Source of the DNA: Paramecium sonneborni
Lineage: Eukaryota > Ciliophora > Oligohymenophorea > Peniculida > Parameciidae
Assembly: GCA_905182985.1 (NCBI GenBank)
Contig: CAJJDN010000016.1
Span: 462,020 to 513,983, forward strand
Length of the DNA: 51,964 nt
Reading direction: 5' to 3'
The translations under genes were made by a program, and so were the position numbers. Of this stretch, positions 12,269-24,053 are shown in pieces. How positions within the stretch are numbered: position 1 is the stretch's first letter; each line of letters starts with the position of its first letter. A model generated the notes under the pieces. That model saw nothing but the letters and a program-made list of their open reading frames with translations, was not told where the DNA came from and did no database searches.

Positions 12269-13295
12269 ATGGGTTCCTAGTGTTCTCAATGTAATTGCGA
12301 TAAGAGAGGAAATGATATATAAGTAAAACATAATTGAATTAGGAATGTATATCGATTCTGACTAGTGGTTCTAAAACAGAGAAAACATGGTTGATAAAAA
12401 ATAAAATGGCAATAGTAATACAGAAATATTGGAGAGGTTACATAGCTAGACGTAAAGTAGATGATTAAAAAATATTATATGCATTTGAAACAGAAACAGT
12501 TGAGAGTGGTATAACAATAAATTAAGATGATAAAGTAAGAGTTGAAAAACCAACTTATACGTATTCCATTCATAATATTTAGATTTCCTGGAGGTGCAAC
12601 ATATACAGGTGAATGGAGAGGAAATTCAAGAGATGGATATGGAATCTAAATTTGGCCAGATGGTGCTAAATATGAAGGAGAATGGAAACATAATAAAGCT
12701 CATGGAAGAGGTAAATTTACTCATATTAATGGTGATGTATATGAGGGAGAATGGGAAAATGATATGTCTAATGGATATGGAGTATATTAACATGTTGACG
12801 GTCCTAAATATGAAGGATAATGGTTTAATGATAAATAACATGGATATGGTATTGAATTATGGCCTGATGGATCTTTATATGAAGGATATTTCTAAAATTC
12901 ATATAAACATGGAAAAGGTAAATATCTTTGGTGTAATGGGTAATAATATGAAGGAGATTGGGTACAAAATAAAATATCTGGAAGAGGAATCTTAATATGG
13001 ACTGATGGTAGAAAGTATGAAGGAGATTTCTATTTTGGTAATATGCATGGAAGAGGTACATATACTTGGCCAGATGGAAGAAAATATGAAGGATAATATT
13101 TTAATGATAAAAAGCATGTATATCTTATTCAATTACATAAATAAGGGATATGGGATTTATGATTGGGGAGATGGAAGAAGGTATGAAGGTGAATGGGAAA
13201 ATGGTAAATAACATGGCAGAGGATGTTTCTTTATGAATAAAAAAGGAAAATATGGACTTTGGCATAAAGGTAAAAGAATATCTTGGGATGAATGA
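12269..13295 (+). CDS. N-terminally acylated IQ-MORN repeat protein
   Basis: 318 aa after three introns (20, 22 and 28 nt). The protein begins MGSQCSQCNC: glycine 2 and serine 6 fit an N-myristoylation consensus and cysteines 5, 8 and 10 fit palmitoylation, so membrane anchoring is likely. An IQ motif (IQKYWRGYIARRK, about residues 55-70) suggests calmodulin binding. Residues about 115-305 contain nine 23-residue MORN repeats of the form YEGEWxxxKxHGxGxxxWPDG, ending WHKGKRISWDE. MORN proteins bind phospholipids and organise membrane-cytoskeleton contacts; many are ciliary or cortical. A calcium/calmodulin-regulated cortical scaffold is a reasonable inference. It converges on the CAND1 gene (87 bp between stops). 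Confidence 0.9.
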
Positions 13296-13382
13296 TGATT
13301 TTAACAGAAAATATTGAATTTATTACTATCTAAAAATTTAACTTATTTAACTGGTTCTTTTATTATTATAAAATTTTCATTC

Positions 13383-16300
13383 TCATTAACGTATGAAATC
13401 GTGAATTTTTTATGTTACATTGTCTTTTAAAAACTTATCTGCATCAGTTGAACTTTGTTTCATACCTTGCATAATGTTTACTATCAATCTAATTTTTTCT
13501 ATTTCCTTATCCAAATTCTAATAATTTTTATTATTATAATATTTACTTAATCTGATTTTTATAAATTTTGTTGCAAAGTCTTTAAAATAGGCTCAAATAT
13601 CTTTGCTAATATTGCAACATGAGAAACTACTGCTTAAGGGTCTTTCTTAACAATCTTCATAACTATTCTTAATCTTGGAATTCTTGTTTCATCATATTTA
13701 TCCTCAACTATTATTTTATTATTTTATTCTTACTAAATTTTTCAAAGACCTCATCTAAAATAATATTCAACTCAATATTTTATTTATCTAAAAATAATTC
13801 CAACAAATCAAATGATAAGGATCTTAAATCTTTAGCATCATCTCTTTTTTCTACAAAATTTCCAAAATTCAATTCTTTTTCTTCATATCTTCTTAAACAA
13901 TATTTTAAATATTGAATAAAATTATTTAAATAAATATGCTATATATTTTGTGTAAGAGCCTTGATAATTCCTGTAAGTATTTGAAGATCTTTTTCATTTT
14001 AAAGCATTTCTAACAATATTTAAGCTTTTTAAGACCATTAATGAGTATATTTCAGACTTTAAATACAAGTATATCTAATAGATTAAGAAGGATTCTTAAG
14101 ACTTTCAAATATAAGTTATTCTAAAGATTAATAACTTTACTTTAAGAAACCTCCCAATATATCTCCACAAATTGTAGCTATTGTTTTATCTTTTCCATTC
14201 ACTTATTCTAAAATATATTTAGCAACATTAATTGGATTAGCAATTTATTTAATTTCTGTGAATTCTTTTAGTGCTTAATAAAATTGATATTAATTTGGAT
14301 TTTAATCAATCAATTTTTATATTTATTAAAAATCAGAAACTGCTGATCCAATCACAATAGCAGCCAAATCAGAATCTTAATTATCCTTAATTAATTAGCA
14401 TAAAATTTCTAATGCCTTTTAATGATTTTAATATTTATGCAAGAATCTTAGAGTTGATAACTTTAACTGTCTGTTTGTAACAATTGAAAAATAAAGGTTA
14501 CTAATTGATCCAGGTATATTTTTTAATATTGAGCAATAAATTTATCCAGCAGAATATAATTCTTCTTTTCCTAGTTATTTTAAAATTTCTGATTCTATTA
14601 TTTAAGGTTAATTAATTAAATTAAAGAAATCTTCAATTTCAGGTTTTATTTTGGATTGTTATAATCCAATTCTAACAGATTCTCTTATTAACTATTCTGG
14701 TAATTTGATACCAGTAAATTTAATTAATACTTGTAAAGTTTAAAGTTACAAATCATAATTTTCTGTTGTAATTGATTTGAATTTACTTAATATATCAGCT
14801 GCTAATTTTTAATCGATTTTATTATTTTTAATTAAATGAATTAAAGTTATAAATGTTTAAGCCTTATCATTTCTCTATAGTTAATTTGCTATGTTTTAAA
14901 TTAAAGGTTTAGGATCATTAAGATTCTTGAAATATTGCACAAGATTTATAATATTGGTAGTTAGAGCTTCAATCTATAATCTAGTCAATGAAATTTGAGC
15001 TAATTATTCTATTTCTGTATTAGTAAATATTGATCCAAAATTCTTGAATAATGCAGATGCAAGTTAAAATAAGCTTGATTTTACTTCTTAATCTAAATTA
15101 TCAATCTATATTTTTATTATTAAATTTTATTTAATTTAGTTTAAGGATGATTAGAATATTTTTTCATCAAAATTCTTTTTAAATACCCAAATAATTGTTT
15201 CTAATGTATTATAACCTTCAACTTATATTCTTATATATTTTTAATTGACTGCTTCAAGAAGTATTAGAACCATTTATTATAAAATTGGAATTTAAAATTC
15301 AGCTGGTTCTGTGATATTTAATATTGTTTTCATAGTTAGAATAGAAGCAAGCTAAATTAATGATAAAAAATTGTTACTTTTTATTCATTAGAATAATTAA
15401 TAGGTGAACCAATTATTGATTATTTAACAATATTAATTATTTATATAAAACATGAATTTGAAGTTTAAATTTGAGTATAAAAATATTGTCCAATAGCTAA
15501 TAATAATTTTGTTGATTCTGATTTTAAAGATTATTGTTCTTGATTATCTTAAAAGATCGATTAAATTTTGTCCAATAGTTATTCGACTAATTCAATTAAT
15601 GAAATAGATGCTGGTATGGATCTTTATTTGATTAATGATAATTGTTCAACTTCCATAGTGCTTATATCTTCTTTAGTAATAGCAGAAGCCTAAACCAAAC
15701 TTATCAAAAATTGAATAATTGATAATTTGATTTCAGCATTCTTTTCATTAATTCTTCTCATAATAATTTAATTTGGACCAAATAAGGCTGATAGTATGAG
15801 TTTATAAAGTTAAGGTTAAATTTTAAGTAATTCTTAGAATGTGTATAATGTACATCTTCTAACTCTCCATGTTGAATCAGATACTAATATTATTGAAATG
15901 AAATTACCTTCATCAGGATAATAATCATCATCATATGGATTTTCTTCTTCTATTGCTGCTACTCCTAATGGATCAAAATCAATTAAAGGAGTTATTGAAT
16001 CAATTAATTAAAGATCAAATGCACGAGTATGATGATTAGTTAAAATATAATTTATTGTAAGTAGTTAAATTTCTAAAATTTCAGCATATTAATTAATATT
16101 ATCTAAATCTACTTTATTTTATTCATTTTAAGTCTAAAAGTATCTTTAAAAAATCTACTCTACTAAAAGTTTATCAAAGAATTTTCCTGAACTTTTAGCT
16201 AAATAATTCAAACTTTGATTTAAACAAAGTATTTTTGTGAAATTCTACTAATCAAATTTTAGATCTTTAATAAAAGGTAGTATTTCTATATAATATAAAT

Positions 16301-17068
16301 TACAATCTTGTACTTGATTAGATTAAATTATTTAAGCTTTATTGATTAAGACATACTCCTAAATAACCCAAACATACGCATGAATTTTTTCTTATTGATA
16401 GTTCATTTGAGTTTGTTATATTATCTAACAATAAATCACTGAAATCCTTCTAATATAATTTTGGCCATCTTGACATAATAGAACTCAAGATCTTTAAAAG
16501 TTCAGCCTATATTTCAACTTTTTACTAAATTTCTTAATGTACTATTTGTTTTGAAACCTACAACTTCTTTACTGCTTCTTTCAATTCTCCTAATTCTATT
16601 ATATATTGAAATTATATTTACTTTTTAGAATCCCTTCTTATACTTCATCTAAACTTTAGACTTGACTTGGAATTTTTTCTACTATTTCTTAAAGACATAT
16701 ATGATAATTTTCTCTGATCTCATTTACTCCATCGATTGAAGATTTCAATAATTCTAAGCCAATATATTTCACTTCTTAAGATCTCATTAAAGGAGCTAAT
16801 CTCTAAAATTATCTAATGGCATTTCCTTATTTGTATTATTAATTAATGTACCTTAAACTTCTCTATATTAAGATCGCAAATGCTAATAAAATACTCCATA
16901 GCAATTATTAATTAACTTTTAATTCCTTTCATCTTCCATTCCTTATTCTGGTTTCCCGTAAAATATTGTTAATTCATTTGTAAGTTCCTCTGCTCTCATA
17001 TACTATATATCAGGGTCTGGGTTGGTCAAAGCCTCTTAAACGAGTGTATCAATTTTTTTCTAATCCAT
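13383..17068 (-). CDS. CAND1: CAND1-like HEAT-repeat cullin regulator
   Basis: About 1,200 aa, the usual CAND1 length, built of HEAT repeats. The N-terminus (DIQYMRAEELTNEL) aligns with the first CAND1 helix pair (FRFMATNDLMTEL in the family), and GNAIRQFQRLAPLM with the second. In mid-protein an acidic loop (YDDDYYPDE) is followed, across a 24-nt intron, by STWRVRRCTLYTF, matching the CAND1 acidic loop plus SWKVRR block. CAND1 wraps unneddylated cullin-RBX1 and exchanges F-box receptors in SCF ubiquitin ligases. The C-terminal stop is TGA at 13383-13385. I checked the frame at both ends and around the acidic loop, not through every repeat, so internal introns are only partly placed. An importin-beta family member is the main alternative, but the acidic loop argues for CAND1. 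Confidence 0.85.
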
Positions 17069-18256
17069 TAATTATTTGTAAATAAAAAGCTAAATTTTTC
17101 ATTTAAAGACACCCTCCAATTAGAATTTCTGTCGAATTATGGCACCCAATTTAAATATTGCTATTTTTAAATTCATATTATCATTCAAATATATTTTTAG
17201 ATCAATCTATGATATTTAACATAATTTGCTAACTTAAATAACCTATTTGTTTATAGAAAAAAAAAATAAATATCTTATCATTAATTATTCTAGATTTTTT
17301 TTCAAAACATTATCTCATACTTTTTAATAAATAGATTAAAATTTTTATTCTTATTCTTAAACCCATTAAATCTTATTAACCACATCAGCTTTATTATAGT
17401 TTTTTTGTTTTTTTTTTATTTAGCATATTAATTTTGCCATTTTATTTTTCATTATGCAAATATATTTTTAAAAGGCAAAATTTATTGTATTATTATATTT
17501 AAATGTTAAAAATTAAGATAGCTTTATAATTAACAAAAAAATCAAAAAGTCTGAACAAAGTTTCTTAATTTAACCAAAGTTTTTAATTCTTTTACATAAA
17601 AATTTGAAAATCAAGCTTAACTATTTTATGATGAGATCTCTCAAACAGATCTAAATAATTAAAGAAAAACAAAAAAATATTGTAAATGATTATTCTATAT
17701 TAAATGGCCTTTAATTATATAAGGTATTTTAAATTTGGATAAAAACATAATGATCAGTAGAATGATGAATATTTACCAAAGTTTAAGGATTAATTTTTGA
17801 TCAAATTTTAAAAGAAATTAAAAATTTGAGAATAACAAATTTAGATACATAGTAAATAGATTTAGACATTATATCAAAAATTAAGAATAGTAATCTTATT
17901 TACTAAAGTTCAATTATAATAAAGTTTTCTTTTTTTTTTAAGATTCATGTAAAATTTTACTTAACAATAGTCATTGTAATAAAAAATAATTAGATAAAGA
18001 TTTTTATTTTTGACTAAAACGTCATATCTTTAATAAGAATAATATTGAGCATACTAAAATAACTTACAAAAGATACGTAATTTGATAGATTGAATTTTAG
18101 AAGCGAAAAGAAGTGAATTAATAGAGCTTGTAAAATGATAAAAGAGATTTTCATTTTTGTTTATCATATTCTATACTATTAAAAAAAATTTTGATAATAA
18201 TATTGATGAATTAAAATAAAATAAATTTTATTTAGAATTAATCATTAATAATTATA
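17069..18256. other. AT-rich intergenic stretch with a weak small ORF
   Basis: Almost 1.2 kb upstream of the CAND1 start and upstream of the small coiled-coil gene at 18257, extremely AT-rich with T-runs near 17400. The only coding-like part is 17628-17751 (+), which opens MMRSLKQIQIIKEKQKNIV and has 40 codons. It could be extended by a 37-nt intron to about 17831. No RNA gene or repeat recognised. Confidence 0.5.
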
Positions 18257-18754
18257 ATGAGATCATAAAGTCCTTTATTATCCCCTTAAAATTATAAACA
18301 AACCACTAATATATTCACTCCCACATAGAAAAGACATGTGTCACAATTATCAACAGGAAAAAATATATCCAATACATCTTAGACTGATATTAAACTTAAA
18401 AAAAAGGAATTTTAACTTTTACTTCCATCCTAGGTTTTAGAAAAGCCAAAATTATTTCAAACTGCTAATAACTATTATCGCACCAATAGTATAACTAAAG
18501 TAAAGCCATCTGAGAGTCCTACAAGAATTTTGTTTAAAACAGGATTTGAATAATAAGAAGAGATCAAAAGGTTGAAAATAGAAAATCAAAATTTAAAAGA
18601 GATTATGAAAAAATAACAAGATTAATTAAAATAGTTTTCGGAATTAGGAAATATTTTAGAATTAAATAAATAGCTCTAGGAAAAAATAGAAAAATTAGAA
18701 AAAGAAAATAGTATACTTAGATAAAATGTCGAAGAAAACAACAAAAATGAGTGA
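18257..18754 (+). CDS. Small coiled-coil protein of unknown function
   Basis: Intronless, 165 aa. Residues 1-90 are polar and S/T/P/Q-rich (MRSQSPLLSPQNYKQTTN ... SESPTRILFKTGF). Residues about 95-165 form one strong coiled coil (EEIKRLKIENQNLKEIM, LNKQLQEKIEKLEKENSIL), probably dimeric. The disordered head with several SP and TP sites plus a short coil is common in ciliate cytoskeletal adaptor proteins, but no family is recognised. It stands isolated, with about 1 kb of AT-rich DNA on each side. Confidence 0.75.
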
Positions 18755-19720
18755 ATACGATAAATTAGATTTTTTTATTCTTATCAAGTAACTTTGTAAT
18801 AATAACAATAAAATCGATATTTTTTTAAGTCGTCTCATTTTTAGTTTTTGATTAGTAAAGATAATTTATGAATAAAATATTAAATTAAACCAAAATAATT
18901 GCTAAACTATTTGAATTTATTTCATTAAGGTTTGAACTGGTTATTCATATAATTAAGAAATGTTTGGCTCTATTTCTAAATAAATTTAAAATATATAATA
19001 TTTTTGCATCAATAATTAATCTTTTTATAAATTATCTTATCATTTAGAAAAATATTCTTAAAAAATGACTAATTGATTTTCTTTTTCTAATAATTAGTTT
19101 TCTGATTATTAATATTTTCTTAAATAATTAATATATTAGATTATTTGATTTTGGCTTTATAAAGAGTATTTACTTTAAAAAGATTATGGTTTTAATCTTG
19201 AAAATTGTAAAAACTCTGATCTATATTTTGATTTTATTTAAATTTATTTATTTTTTAAAGATTTTTAGTAAAAACATTATTTTAATTGCTAAAATTATTC
19301 TATGTTATAGTTGGCTTCCTTTTTATGCGATTAATATTGAAAGAGCAAATAAATAATTTAAGACTTCTTTTCTTTTAAAAATTATAATCAAATTTTCATT
19401 TCTAAATATATGGTTAAGATATAATAATTGATAAATGAATTTTGTGAATAAATATTTTTCATTTTATTTCTCCACTTTAATTATAGTGTTTTATTAAATG
19501 TTTAGATGAATATTGAATTTTTCCTCTTTTCCTAGTTATTTTTGAATCAAATTTTAATTTATCTTCCTATATTGTGAATATTAAGTATTTCTACTAAAAT
19601 TATTAAAAAAATAATGTTTCATTATTTTTTTAAATAATTTTGCCTTAGAATTAATAAATAATACTATAAATAATGAGTTTATATTTAGTAAATATATATG
19701 GAAATTTAAATAAAAATTAA
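18755..19720. other. Intergenic AT-rich DNA, nothing recognised
   Basis: About 970 bp of extremely AT-rich sequence between the stop of the coiled-coil gene and the stop of the CXC gene. TGA codons interrupt the frames often, and no intron pattern, RNA fold or repeat unit was seen. This is unusually long for a gap between convergent genes here, most of which are under 100 bp. Confidence 0.5.
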
Positions 19721-20568
19721 TCATTTTTATATATTGATTTTCTTTCTCAATTTATCTTAATTAATCAGATTAAAAGGGTAATTTAGGCAATCTTCACAAG
19801 AACACAAATTTCCACAAGTTTAACCTCTTTTGAAGCATTCACAATATTTTTTTTAACATCCAGTTGCTTTACATTTGCATCCATAACTGATTTACAAAGA
19901 TAATAATTCATTTACTGGTACATTTTTATCTCTATGACATTTTTTAAAAACATGATTGATAGCAAATTCTCTTTCTTATGAAAATAATTCTATATTCTTG
20001 CAATCTTTACATTAACATTAATCCGAACACATTTTATTACTATGAAAGCAAGCACAGTATCTTTTAAGACAATTACTTTAAGAACAATTACAGGGCTAAA
20101 AGTTTGATTCTTTTGAATGATCAATCATAGCTTTAATTTTAATCTATTTTTAAATCTAAGGAAGTTTTTATTATTAGACACCTGAACCTCTACGAGATTA
20201 ACTAATTTAATTTTAAGTAATTGGTTTTGGCGCATCTTAGTCATCCTCACTTTTTATAAGGATTTCAGTTTTCTATGTTTGTGATTTTTGTATAATATTA
20301 GAAACATGAGAAAGATAAGAATAAAATGGATCATCAGGCATAACTGGATGGCAAATAAGCTAAAAATTGTTATGTTCAATTCTATTAAACTATGGAACGT
20401 TTGACATAGGAAAACTATTATTAATTATGTATATTACCTATCAGCTTGTATATAGATAATAGGATAATACTAGATGTTATTTTAATGAGTAGGAGGTTAT
20501 TGATTTGTTGATTATAGTTATTAGGAGGTTTGTTGTAAATTATTTTAAGGAGAAAATTGAGAATTCAT
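19721..20568 (-). CDS. CXC-domain DNA-binding protein (LIN54/Tesmin/TSO1 family)
   Basis: 274 aa after one 23-nt intron; exons sum to 275 codons. Residues 1-165 are disordered and rich in Q, N, S and P. Residues about 167-265 form a tandem CRC domain: first CXC motif CNCSQSNCLKRYCACF, a spacer with CSDQCQCKDCKN, then second motif GCKCKATGCQKKYCECF followed by CGNLCSCEDC. Each CXC keeps the tyrosine (RYCACF, KYCECF) that inserts into the minor groove in LIN54. LIN54-type proteins recognise CHR elements (TTYGAA) and anchor the MuvB/DREAM cell-cycle repressor complex, so a cell-cycle or developmental transcription role is likely. The nine cysteines per motif are all visible. The family is certain, the partner complex inferred. 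Confidence 0.93.
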
Positions 20569-20683
20569 AAAACAAATAAAAATAAAATGTGGATACTTAG
20601 AATAATAGATGTATGTATATAGAGATTAAGATGAATAAATCAAAATTTGATTTGATATATGTTTTTTAATAAAATATTCTATA

Positions 20684-21684
20684 TCAATCTCTATCGAATA
20701 ATCTGTCTAAAAAGCTCTTTGGTTTCTATTATTATGGTTATGTTTATTTAGGTAATGATTATTAAGCCTATGGTTTAGTCTAATAATAATATATAATAAT
20801 TAAACCTAAGCTTAAGGTGGTAATCTTGGTGAAACAGTTTAAGCTAATGGTAATGATCCTGGGGCATAAGCAGGTGGACGAACAGTTTAGATTGGGATTG
20901 ATTAAACCATTGGTTATTAAACAACAGGTTGTTAAACAACTTATACTGGTTATTAAACAACTTAGACAGGTTATTAGACAACTTAGACAGGCTATTAAAC
21001 AACTTAAACAGGTTATTAAACAACTTAGACAGGTTATTAAACAACTGGTTAAGCTACAACTTATTAAACTTGTTAGACTTATTAATGAACAACTTATCTT
21101 TCAACTGGATAATATTCAACTCTTTCTTAATATCTATCAACTGGTACGTATTCTAAATATAATGATATATATTTAATACCTGTATATTTTTCTTAGAATA
21201 CTTATGGAACATATTCTGTTTAGTATTCAACTGCATAATAATCAGTTACATATTTTTCTCTTGGAACTTAAATTCTTTATCTGACTTCTTCGTATTCCAA
21301 AACAGTTTTTTCATATGGTACATACTCAATTCTGCTTTCTCCTTTGATTGTTGGTTAAGCTGCTACAACTGGTTATGCTACAACAGGTTGAGCAACAACA
21401 GATTATGTAACAACAGGTTGTGTATATACTGGTTGTTAAACAACTGGTTGAGTATAAACAGGTTATTAAACAACAGGTTGTGGTGCATATACTGGTTATG
21501 CTACAACTTATGGTTAATAAAGAGGTTGAGAATATCTCAATGGTGATGATGTGAGAGGTGGACCATAACTAATCGGAGCTGGAGCATATTATGGAGCAAA
21601 TCCAGGTTAGAATTATTAAGGTTAGTATGGAGCACCTTATTATGGAACTTATTATGGATTATGTGATTAGGGAACGTTGCTCAT
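20684..21684 (-). CDS. Alveolin/articulin-like cortical protein with PV-rich repeats
   Basis: 315 aa after introns at 21153-21179 and 20780-20805 (316 codons exactly). The head is P/Q/A/Y-rich with QPVVxQPVYTQPVV blocks. Residues about 135-200 carry the alveolin-like core: EYVPYEKTVLEYEEVRQRI, then YVTDYYAVEYQTEYVP and EYVPVDRYQERVEYYPVER, alternating charged and valine/proline positions as in IMC1/alveolin and articulin proteins. A tract of about six QPVQVVQ heptapeptides follows, then a short tail KSFLDRLFDRD. Alveolins form the filament network under the alveolar sacs of ciliates and apicomplexans, so a place in the epiplasm or cortex is likely. The heptapeptide tract is encoded by 21-bp DNA repeats. 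A PV-rich trichocyst or surface component is a less likely alternative. Confidence 0.8.
20912..21050 (-). repeat. 21-bp tandem repeats encoding QPVQVVQ
   Basis: About six copies of a 21-bp unit (+ strand GGTTATTAAACAACTTAGAC plus A), with point changes, lie inside the alveolin-like gene and preserve its frame. Related but less regular PVV blocks occur upstream in the same gene (21365-21500). Confidence 0.88.
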
Positions 21685-21783
21685 TATTATGATAAATAAA
21701 TTTATTTTCAGATTAAAAAAAGATATATTTTTATGAATAATAAAAATAGCGTCACTATTTTATTAATTAATAAATTTTATCAA

Positions 21784-23267
21784 TCAAACAGACAATATTT
21801 CTTTTATTTATTCTCCACATCTATTTTTCTATCCTTTAACTAATTCCACTTTTAATATAAAATCACCTATCTTTATTTCAGAGTTATTTTTTAATTATAT
21901 TAAATTTGATTCCTTTTTTTTATCTGACTATTCAACTGTTGATAAACTCACCCAAGTTCCATTTGCTGAATCTCTATCTTAAAATCCATCAGATATCACC
22001 CATTATTAATATCTAACATTTATATATAAATCTAATTACTGTCCTGAATATTTTATTCTACATTATTTTCTAGATATTGTATTTGAATTTATCTTTATTG
22101 CATTCTCTGTTCCTCTTCCTATATAAAATTCTTCAGTATCTTAATTTTATTATTTCCCTATTAATATATTTTGTTATTTGTTTTATTCTACTCCTTAACC
22201 TGAAAATTTTATTCCCAAAATTGGTAAATTATATTCTTTTAATTTAGAATACAATTCTTTTATTGTTAATATTGTCACTTCCTCTTCTTATTACTAAAAA
22301 TCCTATTATTTTTGTTTATCTCCAAAATGAATTTCATGTCTTTATTATGTTTTCAAACATGATAACATTTTTAAAGTTCTATAAAAGTCTTAATCTATTT
22401 CTTTTGCATTCTATTTATTAGTCTCATTCAACACTATACTAAAATAAGTATCACTCCCTATGCTAAATTTATTGTCATAAGTTAACTAATATGGCTCCTA
22501 TCTAAATACTCTAATATAAGTTCCACAATTACTTGCAAGATCTTATATATATACATTTTTTGGTTCTCTTTTAATAATTTAAAAATATACTCCAAAAATT
22601 AACTTATTTTATGCTTTATTTATGAAGGCAAATTTATGTACTTTAGAACCTATTGATATTTTTATTCTAAAATTTAATCTTTCCTAAAGTAATCTTTGCA
22701 AACTATTTTACAATGAATCCTTGAAATTACACGATCTTCTGGTAATACTAATCAAAATCTTATTTCAATTCTACTTATATCATTAGGTATCAAATCTTAA
22801 TTTTAGTTTCGATGAGATCTTCCTATTAAAATATCTTTTGAATTTGTATTTTTTAGCGAGCCAATCAGTCTATAAAAATCCTTATTAAAATTACCCATAT
22901 TCGTTAATAAAATATTGATTATTGACATTCATATTTCTTAAAGAAGTAACTTTTATGTATGGTTAACGCTAGTCTAAATGATCATTTTATATAGGCTCTG
23001 TACGCTTTTAAAGATATTTTTAAAGATTTTATTTTTCCCTACACTTCATTCAATTATTTACCTAGGTGAAGGTCTATCCCTTCTTAAAGATTATCTTAAC
23101 CCTCTTAAGTTATCATCCTCCTCACCAAAGGAATCTCCTCTAAAGAATGACGGATCTAAATAAAAATATTACTCTATTCCTAATGCATAAAACGATATTC
23201 CAAATCTATTCAATTGAAAATTGAAATTGTTTAAATTTTCATTGTTGTTTGTATTATCATTATTCAT
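21784..23267 (-). CDS. Protein with two FHA domains
   Basis: 462 aa once four introns (23, 25, 27 and 20 nt) are removed; the sum is exactly 463 codons. After an N-rich head, FHA domain 1 (about residues 100-215) reads ILIGRS, NDIILPEDRVISRIHCKI, a helical insert, then NVYIQDLASNCGTYI. FHA domain 2 (about 330-440) reads FYIGRGTENAIKINSN, TISRKQCRIKY, then RDSANGTWVSLS and a closing strand KIGDFILKVELV. Both keep the GR, SRxxC and NGT-type residues that hold phosphothreonine peptides, although domain 1 has NCGT instead of NGT. No kinase or RING domain is attached, so it is probably a phospho-dependent adaptor. Partners are not predictable from sequence. It lies 99 bp upstream of the alveolin-like gene on the same strand. 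Confidence 0.88.
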
Positions 23268-24053
23268 TTTTATAATAATGAAAAAAAAAAATATTGAATA
23301 TTAATCATAATTTTATTTCTCTAAGATTTTCTAACTAAAAAATAGATATAAAATATTACATAATTTTATCAGAAAATCTTTCCTTCTTAAATGATCCTTT
23401 TTTCATTATTGTAAATATTACCCTTTCTTTTTCTAGAAATTTTAATTTAAACATAAATTTCACTTCCCTCCTATTACACATTCCTCTTTTAATTAATCAA
23501 TTTATATTAATCTCTAGTATATTTCTAAAATATCTATCCTAATCTATTTATTTTATTAGTTTTCTTTTCCTAATTTTACTCATATAAATATTAATTTTAT
23601 TCTAAAAATCGCTGATTCACTTTATTATTAATTATTTACAAAATTTTCAATTTTTTCTATCGAGTTGGTTTTCGAATAAATGTTTTAAAATACTAATTAT
23701 ATATATATTTTTTTTGAAATCTAAATAAAATACGAGTATAAAAGTATTTTACTTGAAATTCTATTAAACCAAATTTACTTAAAATCTTATCTAAAATAAT
23801 AATTTATCAAATCAAAAGTTTAGTTATTATAGATAGATATCATTAATAAAACGATTTTTGTAATAAAAATATTTTATGTTGAATGAAAAATAGTCAAGAT
23901 TCAACTTAACAATTCAATTTTTAAAACAAAGATAATTTTTTAAATGAATAAATTTTTTCTTTCAATTCAATTATTCTTTTTGTTTCTTTTTTTATATAAT
24001 ACAAAATTACATAGAAATAATTTGTATTATTTATTAGCTATATATTTTAAATA
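23268..24053. other. Intergenic region between divergent genes
   Basis: About 790 bp separating the FHA gene (-) from the unknown gene at 24054 (+), so it must contain both 5' flanks. The left half is pyrimidine-rich on the + strand, the right half plain AT-rich. No open frame with plausible introns and no repeat was found. Confidence 0.5.

Noticed and set aside
12594..13061. Methionine-rich ORFs on both strands
   Set aside because: Frame shadows of the MORN repeats, whose repeated GAATGG and TATGAAGG codons make open frames on both strands.
18925..18960. Possible tRNA T-loop (GGTTTGAACTGG)
   Set aside because: No matching acceptor or anticodon stems within tRNA distance.
20817..21176. Leucine-zipper-like ORF on the + strand (IKQLRQVIKQL repeats)
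   Set aside because: Antisense of the 21-bp repeats of the alveolin-like gene; the minus frame has proper introns, start and stop.
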